A stretch of DNA of 64,000 bases from Streptomyces dysideae (lineage in GTDB: Bacteria; Actinomycetota; Actinomycetes; Streptomycetales; Streptomycetaceae): positions 153,293 to 217,292 of the forward strand of contig NZ_KQ949087.1 of NCBI RefSeq assembly GCF_001514305.1. Reading direction: 5' to 3'. Below the pieces are notes generated by a model. That model saw only the letters and a program-made list of their open reading frames with translations. It ran no database searches and was not told the DNA's origin. The position numbers and the translations under genes are program-made. Position 1 is the first letter of the stretch, and each line of letters opens with the position of its first letter. Positions 23,556 to 30,989 of the stretch are shown here, one piece after another.

Positions 23556-24299
23556 CTACGGGTGGCGGATCGCAGCGAGGGCGATCAGGTCGCAGTGCGC
23601 GACGCCACGGCAGGCGTCCGCGGGGAGGGTGGGCACGAGTCGGTCGCCGACCGGGTAGCCGTAGACGACCACGATGTGCTGGAGGTAGCGGAAGCCGGCG
23701 GTGCGGGCTCCCGCGATGAGCGTGCCGAGCGGGTCGGTGAGGCGTCCGGCCTGTCGGCGCTGGCGGGTGGCCAGCAGGAGAAGGCCTTCGTCGGGGAGGA
23801 GCCGGTGGGCGCGGTGGAAGAAGCCGGGCCAGCCGTCCTCCAGCGCGCCGCGCATCTCGCTTACGCCAGTCGACAGGTCGTCGGTGGGGGCGGGGAGGGT
23901 GTCGGGGTGGAGTTCGGCGAGGAGGATGGACGGCCTGTCCGTCGCGTCCTTGTTGCCGGCCGGGGTGGTGAAGGGGGTGGTCGGGATCCGGGTGTCCATG
24001 CCGGGTGCCGTGTCCCGGATGGCGATCTTGAGCAGCGGGGCGGGCCTATGGCCGGGGCGTCCGACCAAGTCGGTGCGGATCTTGTCGATGGCCCAAGCGG
24101 GCAGGACCGCGCCGGGGATGGGAGCGGCGTTGGGTTCGTCCGGGCCGGGGAGCCAGATGGTCGTCGGCAGCGGCTGGGACGTACGAGTGCGGGCGCTGGC
24201 GGTGGAGTGCGGCATGGGCTGAGTGGCGCCGGGAGGCGAGGGCGGGCCGTGCTCGTGCTGACGTGAAGTGATAGGGACTCGACGGCTGATCTTTGCCAT
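23556..24299 (-). CDS. Methyltransferase-like partner protein
   Basis: About 247 residues from ATG 24299; the start is uncertain and ATG 24215 is possible. It contains LLAELHPDTLP, FFHRAHRLLPDEGLLLLATRQRR and TAGFRYLQHIVVVYGYP. These are Rossmann-like strands resembling the catalytic half of the neighbouring methylase, but neither a SAM-binding GxGxG nor a TSPPY motif is visible. It is encoded directly upstream of the methylase on the same strand and probably co-transcribed. It may be a degenerate homologue that dimerises with it, for target recognition. No confirmed function. Confidence 0.6.
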   Translation of the reverse strand: MAKISRRVPITSRQHEHGPPSPPGATQPMPHSTASARTRTSQPLPTTIWLPGPDEPNAAPIPGAVLPAWAIDKIRTDLVGRPGHRPAPLLKIAIRDTAPGMDTRIPTTPFTTPAGNKDATDRPSILLAELHPDTLPAPTDDLSTGVSEMRGALEDGWPGFFHRAHRLLPDEGLLLLATRQRRQAGRLTDPLGTLIAGARTAGFRYLQHIVVVYGYPVGDRLVPTLPADACRGVAHCDLIALAAIRHP

Positions 24300-24566
24300 C
24301 GCCTTGTAGGTGTTCGATCGCCTCGGCGGCCGCTTCCCGCGCATCGAGCGTCTCTGGTCTTTCCTCACCGCTCATCGCGTTTGCGCAGGTCGCCCCGTGT
24401 ACGAGCCAGTCGCGTGCCACGTGCGAGCCATCGCCGGGCCACTGCGGGCAGCCGCACAACGGGGTTGAGGACAAAGCCGGAGATTTTCTGTGTTCGATTC
24501 CCATTGCTCCGTCTGGGGTGGCACACGAGGCCATAGAGGGCGGGCCAGGTACGGGCCATCGCACAG

Positions 24567-24596
24567 GCCGGGCCATCAGGCCGTGAATGGCCCGGC
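24567..24596. repeat. 10-bp inverted repeat in a divergent promoter region
   Basis: GCCGGGCCAT and its exact complement are separated by 10 nt, with a third direct GGGCCAT at 24553. It sits between the divergent methylase-partner gene (minus) and the HTH gene (plus). It could be an operator; a terminator is less likely since both genes point away. Confidence 0.5.
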
Positions 24597-24682
24597 ACTG
24601 GCCTGCGGGTGGGGCGGCGGTGGCACGAGGGCCTGGGAGGGGTGGCGGCGGAAGTTGTCCACGCCGTCACGGGAGATGCGTC

Positions 24683-25474
24683 ATGCACCACCGTCACCAA
24701 GCCCACCGTCCCGCCGCCGCCCACCCGCACAGCATCGCTCGCTCCCCGCTCGGGGAGTTGGAGCAGGCGTTCCTCGCCCTCGCCCACGGCGTGGAACCGC
24801 TCACGTTTCCCGCGCACCTGGTGTGCGACACACCGGACCGCGCCATGTGGCCGGTCGACCGGGTGCGCACTCAGCTCGCCCACCCGTCCACCCGCGCCGA
24901 ACTGCGCGAACAGACCTGGCGTGAGGTCGTCCGGCGCGCCCGCGAGTTGGGCGAGCCGTGGGACGTGGTCGCCGTGGCCATGACCGTGCCGGTGCTGCGC
25001 CGGATGCTCGCCCGGCTGGCCCGCCCGACTCACCTGGAGCGCGCCGAGGTCGAGCAGGAGGCACTGGCCGCCGTCGCCACGGCAATGCGCACGGTGGACC
25101 CGGGGGCGGAGCGGCTGGATAGGGAGCTGTTCAGCGCGGCGGACCGGGCCGTGCACCGGCTGGTGTATGCCGCGCGCCGCCGTGCGAGCCGCGAAGCCGG
25201 TCAGGCGGCAGAGCATCTCGACCGCCTGTGCTCTCTGCCGCAGCCGGATCACGGTGAGCCGGTGGACGAGCTCACCGTGCTTGCCAGGGCCGTGCAGGCG
25301 CGGGTCGTAGACGTGGCCGAGGCGCGGCTGATCGCCCGTACCCGACTCGGCGGTGAGTCCATGAGCTGCCTGGCAGCCGAGTGCGGGGTGAGTGTGCGTC
25401 AGCTTTACCGGCACCGCAGCGCCGCGGAGCAGCACCTGGCTGTGCATCTGCGGCGCCAGCTGCGGGAGCAGTAG
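24683..25474 (+). CDS. Sigma-like/HTH regulator
   Basis: A 263-residue helical protein from ATG 24683 with GGGAGA upstream. The C-terminal segment from about residue 215 (AEARLIARTRLGGESMSCLAAECGVSVRQLYRHRSAAEQHLAVHL) has a sigma-region-4-like helix-turn-helix. The middle region (residues 70-190) is Arg/Ala-rich, with helices reminiscent of sigma region 2 (LERAEVEQEALAAVATAM). It lies just upstream of the conjugation genes in the same direction and is a good candidate for their regulator. A hairpin follows 110 nt after the stop, so it is probably its own transcription unit. It could alternatively be a replication or segregation accessory protein. Confidence 0.7.
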   Translation: MHHRHQAHRPAAAHPHSIARSPLGELEQAFLALAHGVEPLTFPAHLVCDTPDRAMWPVDRVRTQLAHPSTRAELREQTWREVVRRARELGEPWDVVAVAMTVPVLRRMLARLARPTHLERAEVEQEALAAVATAMRTVDPGAERLDRELFSAADRAVHRLVYAARRRASREAGQAAEHLDRLCSLPQPDHGEPVDELTVLARAVQARVVDVAEARLIARTRLGGESMSCLAAECGVSVRQLYRHRSAAEQHLAVHLRRQLREQ

Positions 25475-25583
25475 AACGCCCGACCGGGGGACTTTCGGTG
25501 GCGGGGTGTCAATTCCCGCCACCAGCATCTCTATTCACGGTGACAGCGGCCCCGGTCCGGCTTCGGAGCAGGCCGCGCGTTCT

Positions 25584-25613
25584 GGTCCGGGGCAGCGGCC
25601 GATGCCCTGGACC
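25584..25613 (+). terminator. Probable hairpin terminator
   Basis: An 11-bp stem (GGTCCGGGGCA paired with TGCCCTGGACC, one mismatch) with an 8-nt loop, 110 nt after the HTH gene stop and before the pilin promoter region. Confidence 0.5.
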
Positions 25614-25628
25614 GGGACACCGCAGAGT

Positions 25629-25732
25629 GCGGGGTGAGCACGACCGTCTCGTGCTGACACCCGAGGAACCCCTCCCGCCGCAACACCTCAAGGAGGTTGG
25701 CCCCGGTCCGAGGGATTTCGTGCTCACCCCGC
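25629..25732. repeat. Inverted repeats, probable operator array before the conjugation operon
   Basis: GCGGGGTGAGCACGA (25629-25643) is repeated as its exact complement at 25718-25732, and a third imperfect inverted copy lies at 25649-25661 (TCGTGCTGACACC). The first two face each other across 74 bp, and the third makes a close dyad with the first. The array is about 95 bp upstream of the VirB2-like pilin start, where the operon promoter should be. Binding by the upstream HTH protein is a reasonable guess. No other feature is seen in the 353-bp gap. Confidence 0.6.
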
Positions 25733-25827
25733 CACCGCACGACACCCACGCGACACGACTCGTCCCGTGTGGCTCCCCTTCTTGTCCCTGTGCTGCCCTG
25801 CCGTGCTCCGTTGGAGGTGCGTCCGCC

Positions 25828-26208
25828 GTGTTCGCAAGACCCCGCCGGCCACGTCGGCCGTCGGCCTTCCGGGCGGGCCGCTGGGTGGTCCGGCTCCACT
25901 TCACCGCCGCCTGCACCGTCTTCGTCCTGCTGGCCGACACACCGTACGTGTGGGCGGTCGCCGACATCCCGACCGTCATCACGAATCTACGGAACTGGAT
26001 CGTCGGCATCCTCGCCGGACTCGGCACGCTGTTTCTCACCCTCGGCGGGCTGCGCTACCTGATGGCCGGGGGAGACCCCGGGGAAGTCGAGGCCGCCAAG
26101 CGGGCGTTGAAGGCCGCATCCATCGGCTACAGCCTGGCGATCCTTGCGCCGGTGATCATGACCGTGCTGCAGGGCATCGTCGGCGTCGACGACGGAGGCG
26201 GGCAATGA
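25828..26208 (+). CDS. TrbC/VirB2-like pilin
   Basis: A 126-residue small membrane protein. A basic N-terminus is followed by a signal-like hydrophobic helix (about residues 24-43), then a second helix (50-75; NLRNWIVGILAGLGTLFLTLGG), the loop LRYLMAGGDPGEVEAAKRALK typical of this family, and a third helix (98-118). VirB2/TrbC pilins have this two-helix mature form. GTG 25828 follows GGAGG at about 10 nt. It opens the conjugation operon and is 4-nt coupled to the VirB6-like gene. It probably forms the conjugative pilus or channel surface. Confidence 0.82.
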   Translation: MFARPRRPRRPSAFRAGRWVVRLHFTAACTVFVLLADTPYVWAVADIPTVITNLRNWIVGILAGLGTLFLTLGGLRYLMAGGDPGEVEAAKRALKAASIGYSLAILAPVIMTVLQGIVGVDDGGGQ

Positions 26209-28178
26209 CCCGCGCCAGGCGTCTCGTCCGCGCCTTGCCCCTGCTGCTCACGCTGGTTGTCCTCGCCCTGGTCCCACTGACCGCCCCGACCGCCTCCGCA
26301 CACACCACGCATGCGCCAGCCCATGCGCCGACGGCCCCGGACCCGCCGGAACCGCAACCCGCACCCGGTCCCGCCGTCCCTTCCCCGGCTCCCGGGGCGG
26401 AGCCTCGGCCGGAGCCCGCACCCGGCCCGACCCCCTCCCCTGGCCGCCCCACGCCCGAGCCGGAACGGCCCTCATCACCGGAGCCGGCGCCGGGGCCTAC
26501 GCCTCCGGCGTGCGAGGCCGCGGGGTTCGAGTGCGACAAGGGCACCGCCTGGGGCTTCCTCGACATCCCCGGCATGATCGTGAACGCGATCACCTCGTTT
26601 CTCGGCATGTTGATCGAGCAGATCATGAAGCCGGTCCGCGAGTTCCTCGCCGACACCCTGCTGGCCACGCCCGACGTCACCAAGCACGCCGACATCAAGC
26701 GGCTGTGGACCGCGATGCTGGGGATCACGGCCGGGATCTACGTGCTGTTCGTGACCGCGGGCGGCATCACGGTCATGGGCTACGAGACCGTCCAGACCCG
26801 CTACGCCCTCCAGCAGATCGCCCCGCGCCTGGTGCTCGGATTCATCGCCGCGGCCACCTCCCTGACCGTGATGGGCAAGGCGATCAGCCTGTCCAACGGC
26901 CTCGCCCACGCGATCATGGCCATCGACATGTCGGACGCCGGGCAGGGCATGGTCGAACGGGTCCTGCCCTTCGCCCTGTTCGGCGCCGCCGGGCTGAAGC
27001 TCTACCTGCTGCTTCTGGCGATCATGATGATCGCGCTGGTGCTCGCGGTGTTGATCGGCTTCCTCGTGCGCGTCGCGGTGATGGCGCTGCTGGCCGTGGC
27101 CGCGCCCCTGATGCTGGCGTGTCACGCCCACCCGCTCACCGACCCCGTCGCCCGGCTGTGGTGGCGCGGTCTGGCCGGATGCCTGGTCATCCAAGTCGCC
27201 CAGTCGATGACCTTCGTCCTGGCGCTGAAGCTCTTCTTCGCCCCCGGCGCCACCACCCTGGGGATCCCCCACTCTGACCAGCTGGGCACGATGCTCGCCG
27301 GAGTGGCCCTGTTCTGGGTGCTGTTCAAGATTCCCGGCTGGACCCTCCAGGTCGTTTTGCGCGGTACCCCTGTGCACAACCCGCACGCGCCCGCTGGGGT
27401 GCGGATCCTCAAGCACCTCGCCCTGTACCGCCTGATGGACCACTACCTGCCCGGCGTGCGTCTGCCGCGCCACCGCCCCGGCGGGGGTAGAGGAGGAGCC
27501 GGGTTCCGGCCGGGCCGCAGTGGACCCGGAGGACCCGGAGGCGGCCGACCAGGACCGGGCGGTGGCGGTGGACGCCCACCCGCGCCCGGGCCGGGGCGTG
27601 GCAGCGGTCCCGGCCGGGGTGTACGGGGGTGGGGCCGGGCTCTGCTGGCCCGCGGACGTGGGGCCCTGGCCCGTCCCGGTGGCCGCCCAGGGCCAGCCGG
27701 CCCGCCCGCCCCCGGTGCTGCCGCCGGACCAGGCGTGCACGGCGCGGGTACCGGCGGCGCGCATCCGACGCCCGCTACGGCCAGCACTCGCGGCGCCGCT
27801 CCGAGAGCGCGTGCCGGCCGGGCTCCCGGACGCCCCGGCCCGACTGCCGCTCCCCTCGCCCGTGCACCGGGAGGTCCCCGCGCTGTGACCCACCCCACCC
27901 AGGCACAACGGCATCGGCAACTCGCCCTGCCCATCACCGCCCAGCGAGCACCGGCCCGACCTGGTCGGGCCACCCAGTTGTGGCTGCCGATCCGCGCAGA
28001 GCGCGTCGCCGCAGCATCCCCGGCGGCCCAAACCCTGCCCGCCACACCGCCTCTGACCCGCCCGGCCCCCGCACCACGGGCGCGCCAGCTGGCCCTGCCC
28101 ATCCCCGCACGCCGGGTCCCGGTCCGCCCACCGCGCCCCATGCAACTGCGGCTCCCCCTCGAACCACCCAGGAGGTAG
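26205..28178 (+). CDS. VirB6/TrbL-like conjugation channel protein, with probable frameshift
   Basis: A 657-residue protein as read. It has a signal peptide (residues 1-31), a Pro/Ala/Glu-rich extracytoplasmic stretch (32-100), then seven or so membrane segments (about residues 115-400; TAGIYVLFVTAGGITVMGYE and LRTVARL-type loops), which is the TrbL/VirB6 layout. ATG 26205 overlaps the pilin stop. After about residue 426 the frame turns into Gly/Pro/Arg low-complexity sequence with poor GC3, while the next frame, from just after the G-run at 27483, has strong GC3 and ends at 27888, exactly where GTG 27885 would start another gene. The true protein is probably about 560 residues. Confidence 0.75.
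   Translation: MTRARRLVRALPLLLTLVVLALVPLTAPTASAHTTHAPAHAPTAPDPPEPQPAPGPAVPSPAPGAEPRPEPAPGPTPSPGRPTPEPERPSSPEPAPGPTPPACEAAGFECDKGTAWGFLDIPGMIVNAITSFLGMLIEQIMKPVREFLADTLLATPDVTKHADIKRLWTAMLGITAGIYVLFVTAGGITVMGYETVQTRYALQQIAPRLVLGFIAAATSLTVMGKAISLSNGLAHAIMAIDMSDAGQGMVERVLPFALFGAAGLKLYLLLLAIMMIALVLAVLIGFLVRVAVMALLAVAAPLMLACHAHPLTDPVARLWWRGLAGCLVIQVAQSMTFVLALKLFFAPGATTLGIPHSDQLGTMLAGVALFWVLFKIPGWTLQVVLRGTPVHNPHAPAGVRILKHLALYRLMDHYLPGVRLPRHRPGGGRGGAGFRPGRSGPGGPGGGRPGPGGGGGRPPAPGPGRGSGPGRGVRGWGRALLARGRGALARPGGRPGPAGPPAPGAAAGPGVHGAGTGGAHPTPATASTRGAAPRARAGRAPGRPGPTAAPLARAPGGPRAVTHPTQAQRHRQLALPITAQRAPARPGRATQLWLPIRAERVAAASPAAQTLPATPPLTRPAPAPRARQLALPIPARRVPVRPPRPMQLRLPLEPPRR
27885..28178 (+). CDS. Possible small Pro/Arg protein with LALPI repeats
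   Basis: If the VirB6-like gene ends at 27888 after correcting the frameshift, GTG 27885 opens a separate 97-residue gene by a GTGA overlap, like most neighbours in this operon. It contains three related segments (RQLALPITAQRAP, TQLWLPIRAERV, RQLALPIPARRVP) and ends QLRLPLEPPRR. The repeat suggests a basic, disordered linker or peptide-binding protein. The same bases are read in frame by the uncorrected VirB6 frame, so this depends on the frameshift interpretation. Confidence 0.45.
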   Translation: MTHPTQAQRHRQLALPITAQRAPARPGRATQLWLPIRAERVAAASPAAQTLPATPPLTRPAPAPRARQLALPIPARRVPVRPPRPMQLRLPLEPPRR

Positions 28179-28185
28179 ATCCCGC

Positions 28186-29136
28186 ATGAACCCACCCGAC
28201 GAGACAGCGGAAGCCCCGTGCGCCACCCGCATCCCCGCTGACATCTCCCGCCCAGACCGCCTCCTGGGCCCCTTCACCGCTCGGCAGACCGCCATCCTCA
28301 CCGTCGCCGGACTCGTGCTGTACGGCGGCTGGTGGGTCACCCGCTCCTTCATGGCACCGCTCGCCTACACGGCCATGGTGATCCCCATCGCCGGAGCAGT
28401 GGCCGCGCTTGCACTCGGCCAACGGGAGGGCATCGGACTGGACCAGTTCCTGGCCGCCGCCCTCCTGCACGTCCGCGCCCCCAAGCGCCGGGTGCACGCC
28501 CCGGAACGCATCCCCCCACTGCCCTCCATCGTCCCCGGCCACTGGGCCAGGGCGGCCGGGCCGCCCCCGACCGCGATGAACATGCCGTACGACGGCGTCA
28601 CCGCTGACGGCGTGCTCGACCTGGGCAACGAAGGCAAGGCGGCCCTGGCGACGTGTTCCACGGTCAATTTCGAACTGCGCTCGGCGGCCGAACAACAAGG
28701 CCTGGCGGCAGCGTTCGCGCGCTGGCTCAACTCCCTGACCGGGCCCACCCAGTTGCTGGTGCGCTGCCACCGCATCGATCTCGCCCCGCTCGCCAACACC
28801 CTCCAGCAGGACGCCGCCGCGCTGCCCCACCCGGCGCTGGAACGGGCCGCTCGCGCGCACGCCGACTTCCTCGCCGACCTCGCCACAGGCAACAACCTGC
28901 TCGGCCGGCAGATCGTGCTGGTCGCCCGCGAGGAGAGCGCACCGCAGGGGCTGCGCCGGAACACCGGTGAGGGACGAGCGCTCCAGCGCCTCGACGAGGC
29001 CGCCCGGGCCCTGGCCGCCGCCGAGATCACCGTCACGCCCCTCGATATCGAGCGGAGTGCCGCCCTGGTCGGCGCGGCCTGCAACCCCGACACCCAACTC
29101 CCGCCCGCTGCCGCGCCGGAAGGTGCCCCCGCATGA
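28186..29136 (+). CDS. PrgI-family (VirB3-like) T4SS protein
   Basis: A 316-residue protein. The PrgI-type N-terminus (residues 13-85; IPADISRPDRLLGPFTARQTAIL and two membrane helices at about 41-58 and 62-78) anchors it next to VirB4. The long cytoplasmic C-terminal part includes VDLGNEGKAALATCSTVNFEL and TLQQDAAALPHPALERAARAH and resembles the SCO6880-type proteins of actinobacterial elements. ATG 28186 has AGGAGG at 8 nt. It is translationally coupled (ATGA) to the VirB4-like ATPase, and is probably part of the mating-channel base. Confidence 0.8.
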   Translation: MNPPDETAEAPCATRIPADISRPDRLLGPFTARQTAILTVAGLVLYGGWWVTRSFMAPLAYTAMVIPIAGAVAALALGQREGIGLDQFLAAALLHVRAPKRRVHAPERIPPLPSIVPGHWARAAGPPPTAMNMPYDGVTADGVLDLGNEGKAALATCSTVNFELRSAAEQQGLAAAFARWLNSLTGPTQLLVRCHRIDLAPLANTLQQDAAALPHPALERAARAHADFLADLATGNNLLGRQIVLVAREESAPQGLRRNTGEGRALQRLDEAARALAAAEITVTPLDIERSAALVGAACNPDTQLPPAAAPEGAPA

Positions 29137-30989
29137 CCCGACTCCGCCTCGGCAAGCATCGCCTTGCTCCCCCGGTCGCCAGCCTCGACGCCGCCGAACT
29201 GCTCGATGTCGCCGGCCCCGAGGCCATCGAGGTGCACGCCCGCGCCCTCGCGGTCGGCGCGCACCTGGCCACCACGCTGGTGGTCACCGGCTACCCGGCC
29301 GAGGTCACCCCCGGCTGGCTCGCCCCGCTGCTGAACTTTCCCGGCCACCTCGACATCGCCCTGCACATCGAGCCTGTACCTAACCCGATTGCGGCCGCCG
29401 GGCTGAAGAAGCAGCGGGCGCGCCTGGAGTCCGGCCGCCGCACCGGCTTCGACAAGGGGCACCTGGACGATCCGGAGGTCGAGGCCGCAGCAGCGGACGC
29501 CGCCGAGCTCGCGTACCGCATCGCCCGCGGCGAGGGAAAGCTCTTCCACGTCGCCCTCTACCTGACGGTGCACGCCGCGGACGAGGAGAGTCTGGCCGAG
29601 CAGGCCGCCGCCGTACGGGCGATCGCCGAGTCGCTGCTCATGACCATCGCCCCGACCACCTACCGGGCCCTCCCGGGCTGGCTGGCCACCCTGCCCCTCG
29701 GCATCGACACGCTGAAGATCCGCCGCACCTTCGACACCGCCGCGCTCGCCGCCTGTTTCCCCTTCACCAGCCCCGACCTGCCCACCGCCACCGGCGAGGA
29801 CGGCACTGCGTCAGGAGTGCTGTACGGGCTGAACGCGGTCTCCGGCGCCCCGGTGCTGTGGGACCGCTTCGCGCAGGACAACTACAACTCCATCACCCTG
29901 GCCCGTTCCGGCGCCGGCAAGTCGTACCTGACCAAACTGGAGCTGCTGCGGCTGCTGTTCACCCGCGTCACGGCCTCGGTGATCGACCCGGAGAACGAGT
30001 ACGTCCGCCTCGCCGAAACCGTCGGCGGCCACGTCATCGCACTCGGCGCGGACGGCGTACGCCTCAACCCCTTCGACCTCCCCGCAGCAACGGACAGCGG
30101 AGAGGACGTCCTGACGCGGCGCGTGCTATTCCTGCACACCTTCCTCGCCGTCCTGTTGGGCACTGACGTGACCGCGGCCGAGAAGGCGGTGCTCGACCGG
30201 GCGTTCCTCTCCGCGTACGAGCGTGCCGGAATCACCGGCGACACACGCACATGGAGCCGCACTCCGCCCACGCTCACCGACCTGGCTGCCGTCCTGACCG
30301 AGGACGGCAGCGAGACGGCGGCTGAACTCGCCGACCGGCTCGTCCCCTATACCAGCGGCTCCCACGCCCGGCTGTTCAACGGCCCCAGCACCGCGGCCAC
30401 CGCCGGGCATCTGGTGGTCTTCGCGCTCCGCCGGCTCCCGGAGGAGGTCAAGGCTCCGGCGATGCTGCTGGCTTTGGACGCGATCTGGCGGCAGGTCACC
30501 TCCCGCCCGGCCTCTGGACGCCATCTGGTGGTGGTCGACGAGGCGTGGCTGCTGATGCGCGACGGGGCCGGCGCCCGGTTCCTGTTCCGAATGGCCAAGG
30601 CAGCCCGCAAGTACTGGACCGGCCTGGCCGTGGTCACCCAGGACGCCGACGATGTCCTGGCCTCCCCGCTCGGCCGGGCCATCGTGTCGAATGCGGCCAC
30701 CCAGGTCCTGCTGCGCCAGGCCCCGCAGGCCATCGACACGATCAGCGAGAACTTCCACCTCTGCCACGGCGAGCGGGAATTCCTACTCTCCGCGACCCGC
30801 GGCGAGGCCCTGCTGCTGACCGGCGACCGCCGCCACAAGGTCGCCTTGATCAGTATCGCGGCTCCCGGCGAACACGAAGTGATCACCACGGACCCGGGCG
30901 AACTCGCTGCCCAGCACGCAGACGACGGCTTCGAGTCTGATGGCTCCTACGTCGATGGGGCCGTCGGAGACGAGGAGTGGGAGCTGTGA
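29133..30989 (+). CDS. VirB4-like conjugation ATPase
   Basis: A 618-residue cytoplasmic/peripheral ATPase. Walker A is ARSGAGKS (residues 257-264), Walker B lies in HLVVVDEAWLLMRD, and the later AKYWTGLAVVTQDADDVL and NAATQVLLRQAP (arginine-finger region) belong to the VirB4/TraC family. The N-terminal 250 residues are the family's membrane-proximal domain, with no membrane helix. It starts at ATG 29133 (ATGA overlap) and overlaps the VirD4-like gene. It energises pilus assembly and DNA/protein transfer. Confidence 0.92.
   Translation: MTRLRLGKHRLAPPVASLDAAELLDVAGPEAIEVHARALAVGAHLATTLVVTGYPAEVTPGWLAPLLNFPGHLDIALHIEPVPNPIAAAGLKKQRARLESGRRTGFDKGHLDDPEVEAAAADAAELAYRIARGEGKLFHVALYLTVHAADEESLAEQAAAVRAIAESLLMTIAPTTYRALPGWLATLPLGIDTLKIRRTFDTAALAACFPFTSPDLPTATGEDGTASGVLYGLNAVSGAPVLWDRFAQDNYNSITLARSGAGKSYLTKLELLRLLFTRVTASVIDPENEYVRLAETVGGHVIALGADGVRLNPFDLPAATDSGEDVLTRRVLFLHTFLAVLLGTDVTAAEKAVLDRAFLSAYERAGITGDTRTWSRTPPTLTDLAAVLTEDGSETAAELADRLVPYTSGSHARLFNGPSTAATAGHLVVFALRRLPEEVKAPAMLLALDAIWRQVTSRPASGRHLVVVDEAWLLMRDGAGARFLFRMAKAARKYWTGLAVVTQDADDVLASPLGRAIVSNAATQVLLRQAPQAIDTISENFHLCHGEREFLLSATRGEALLLTGDRRHKVALISIAAPGEHEVITTDPGELAAQHADDGFESDGSYVDGAVGDEEWEL

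Noticed and set aside
24046..24375. Minus-strand frame from ATG 24375 starting MSGEERPETLDAREAAAEA
   Set aside because: The first 30 residues look natural but the rest is a shadow of the methylase-partner gene, and there is no ribosome-binding site.
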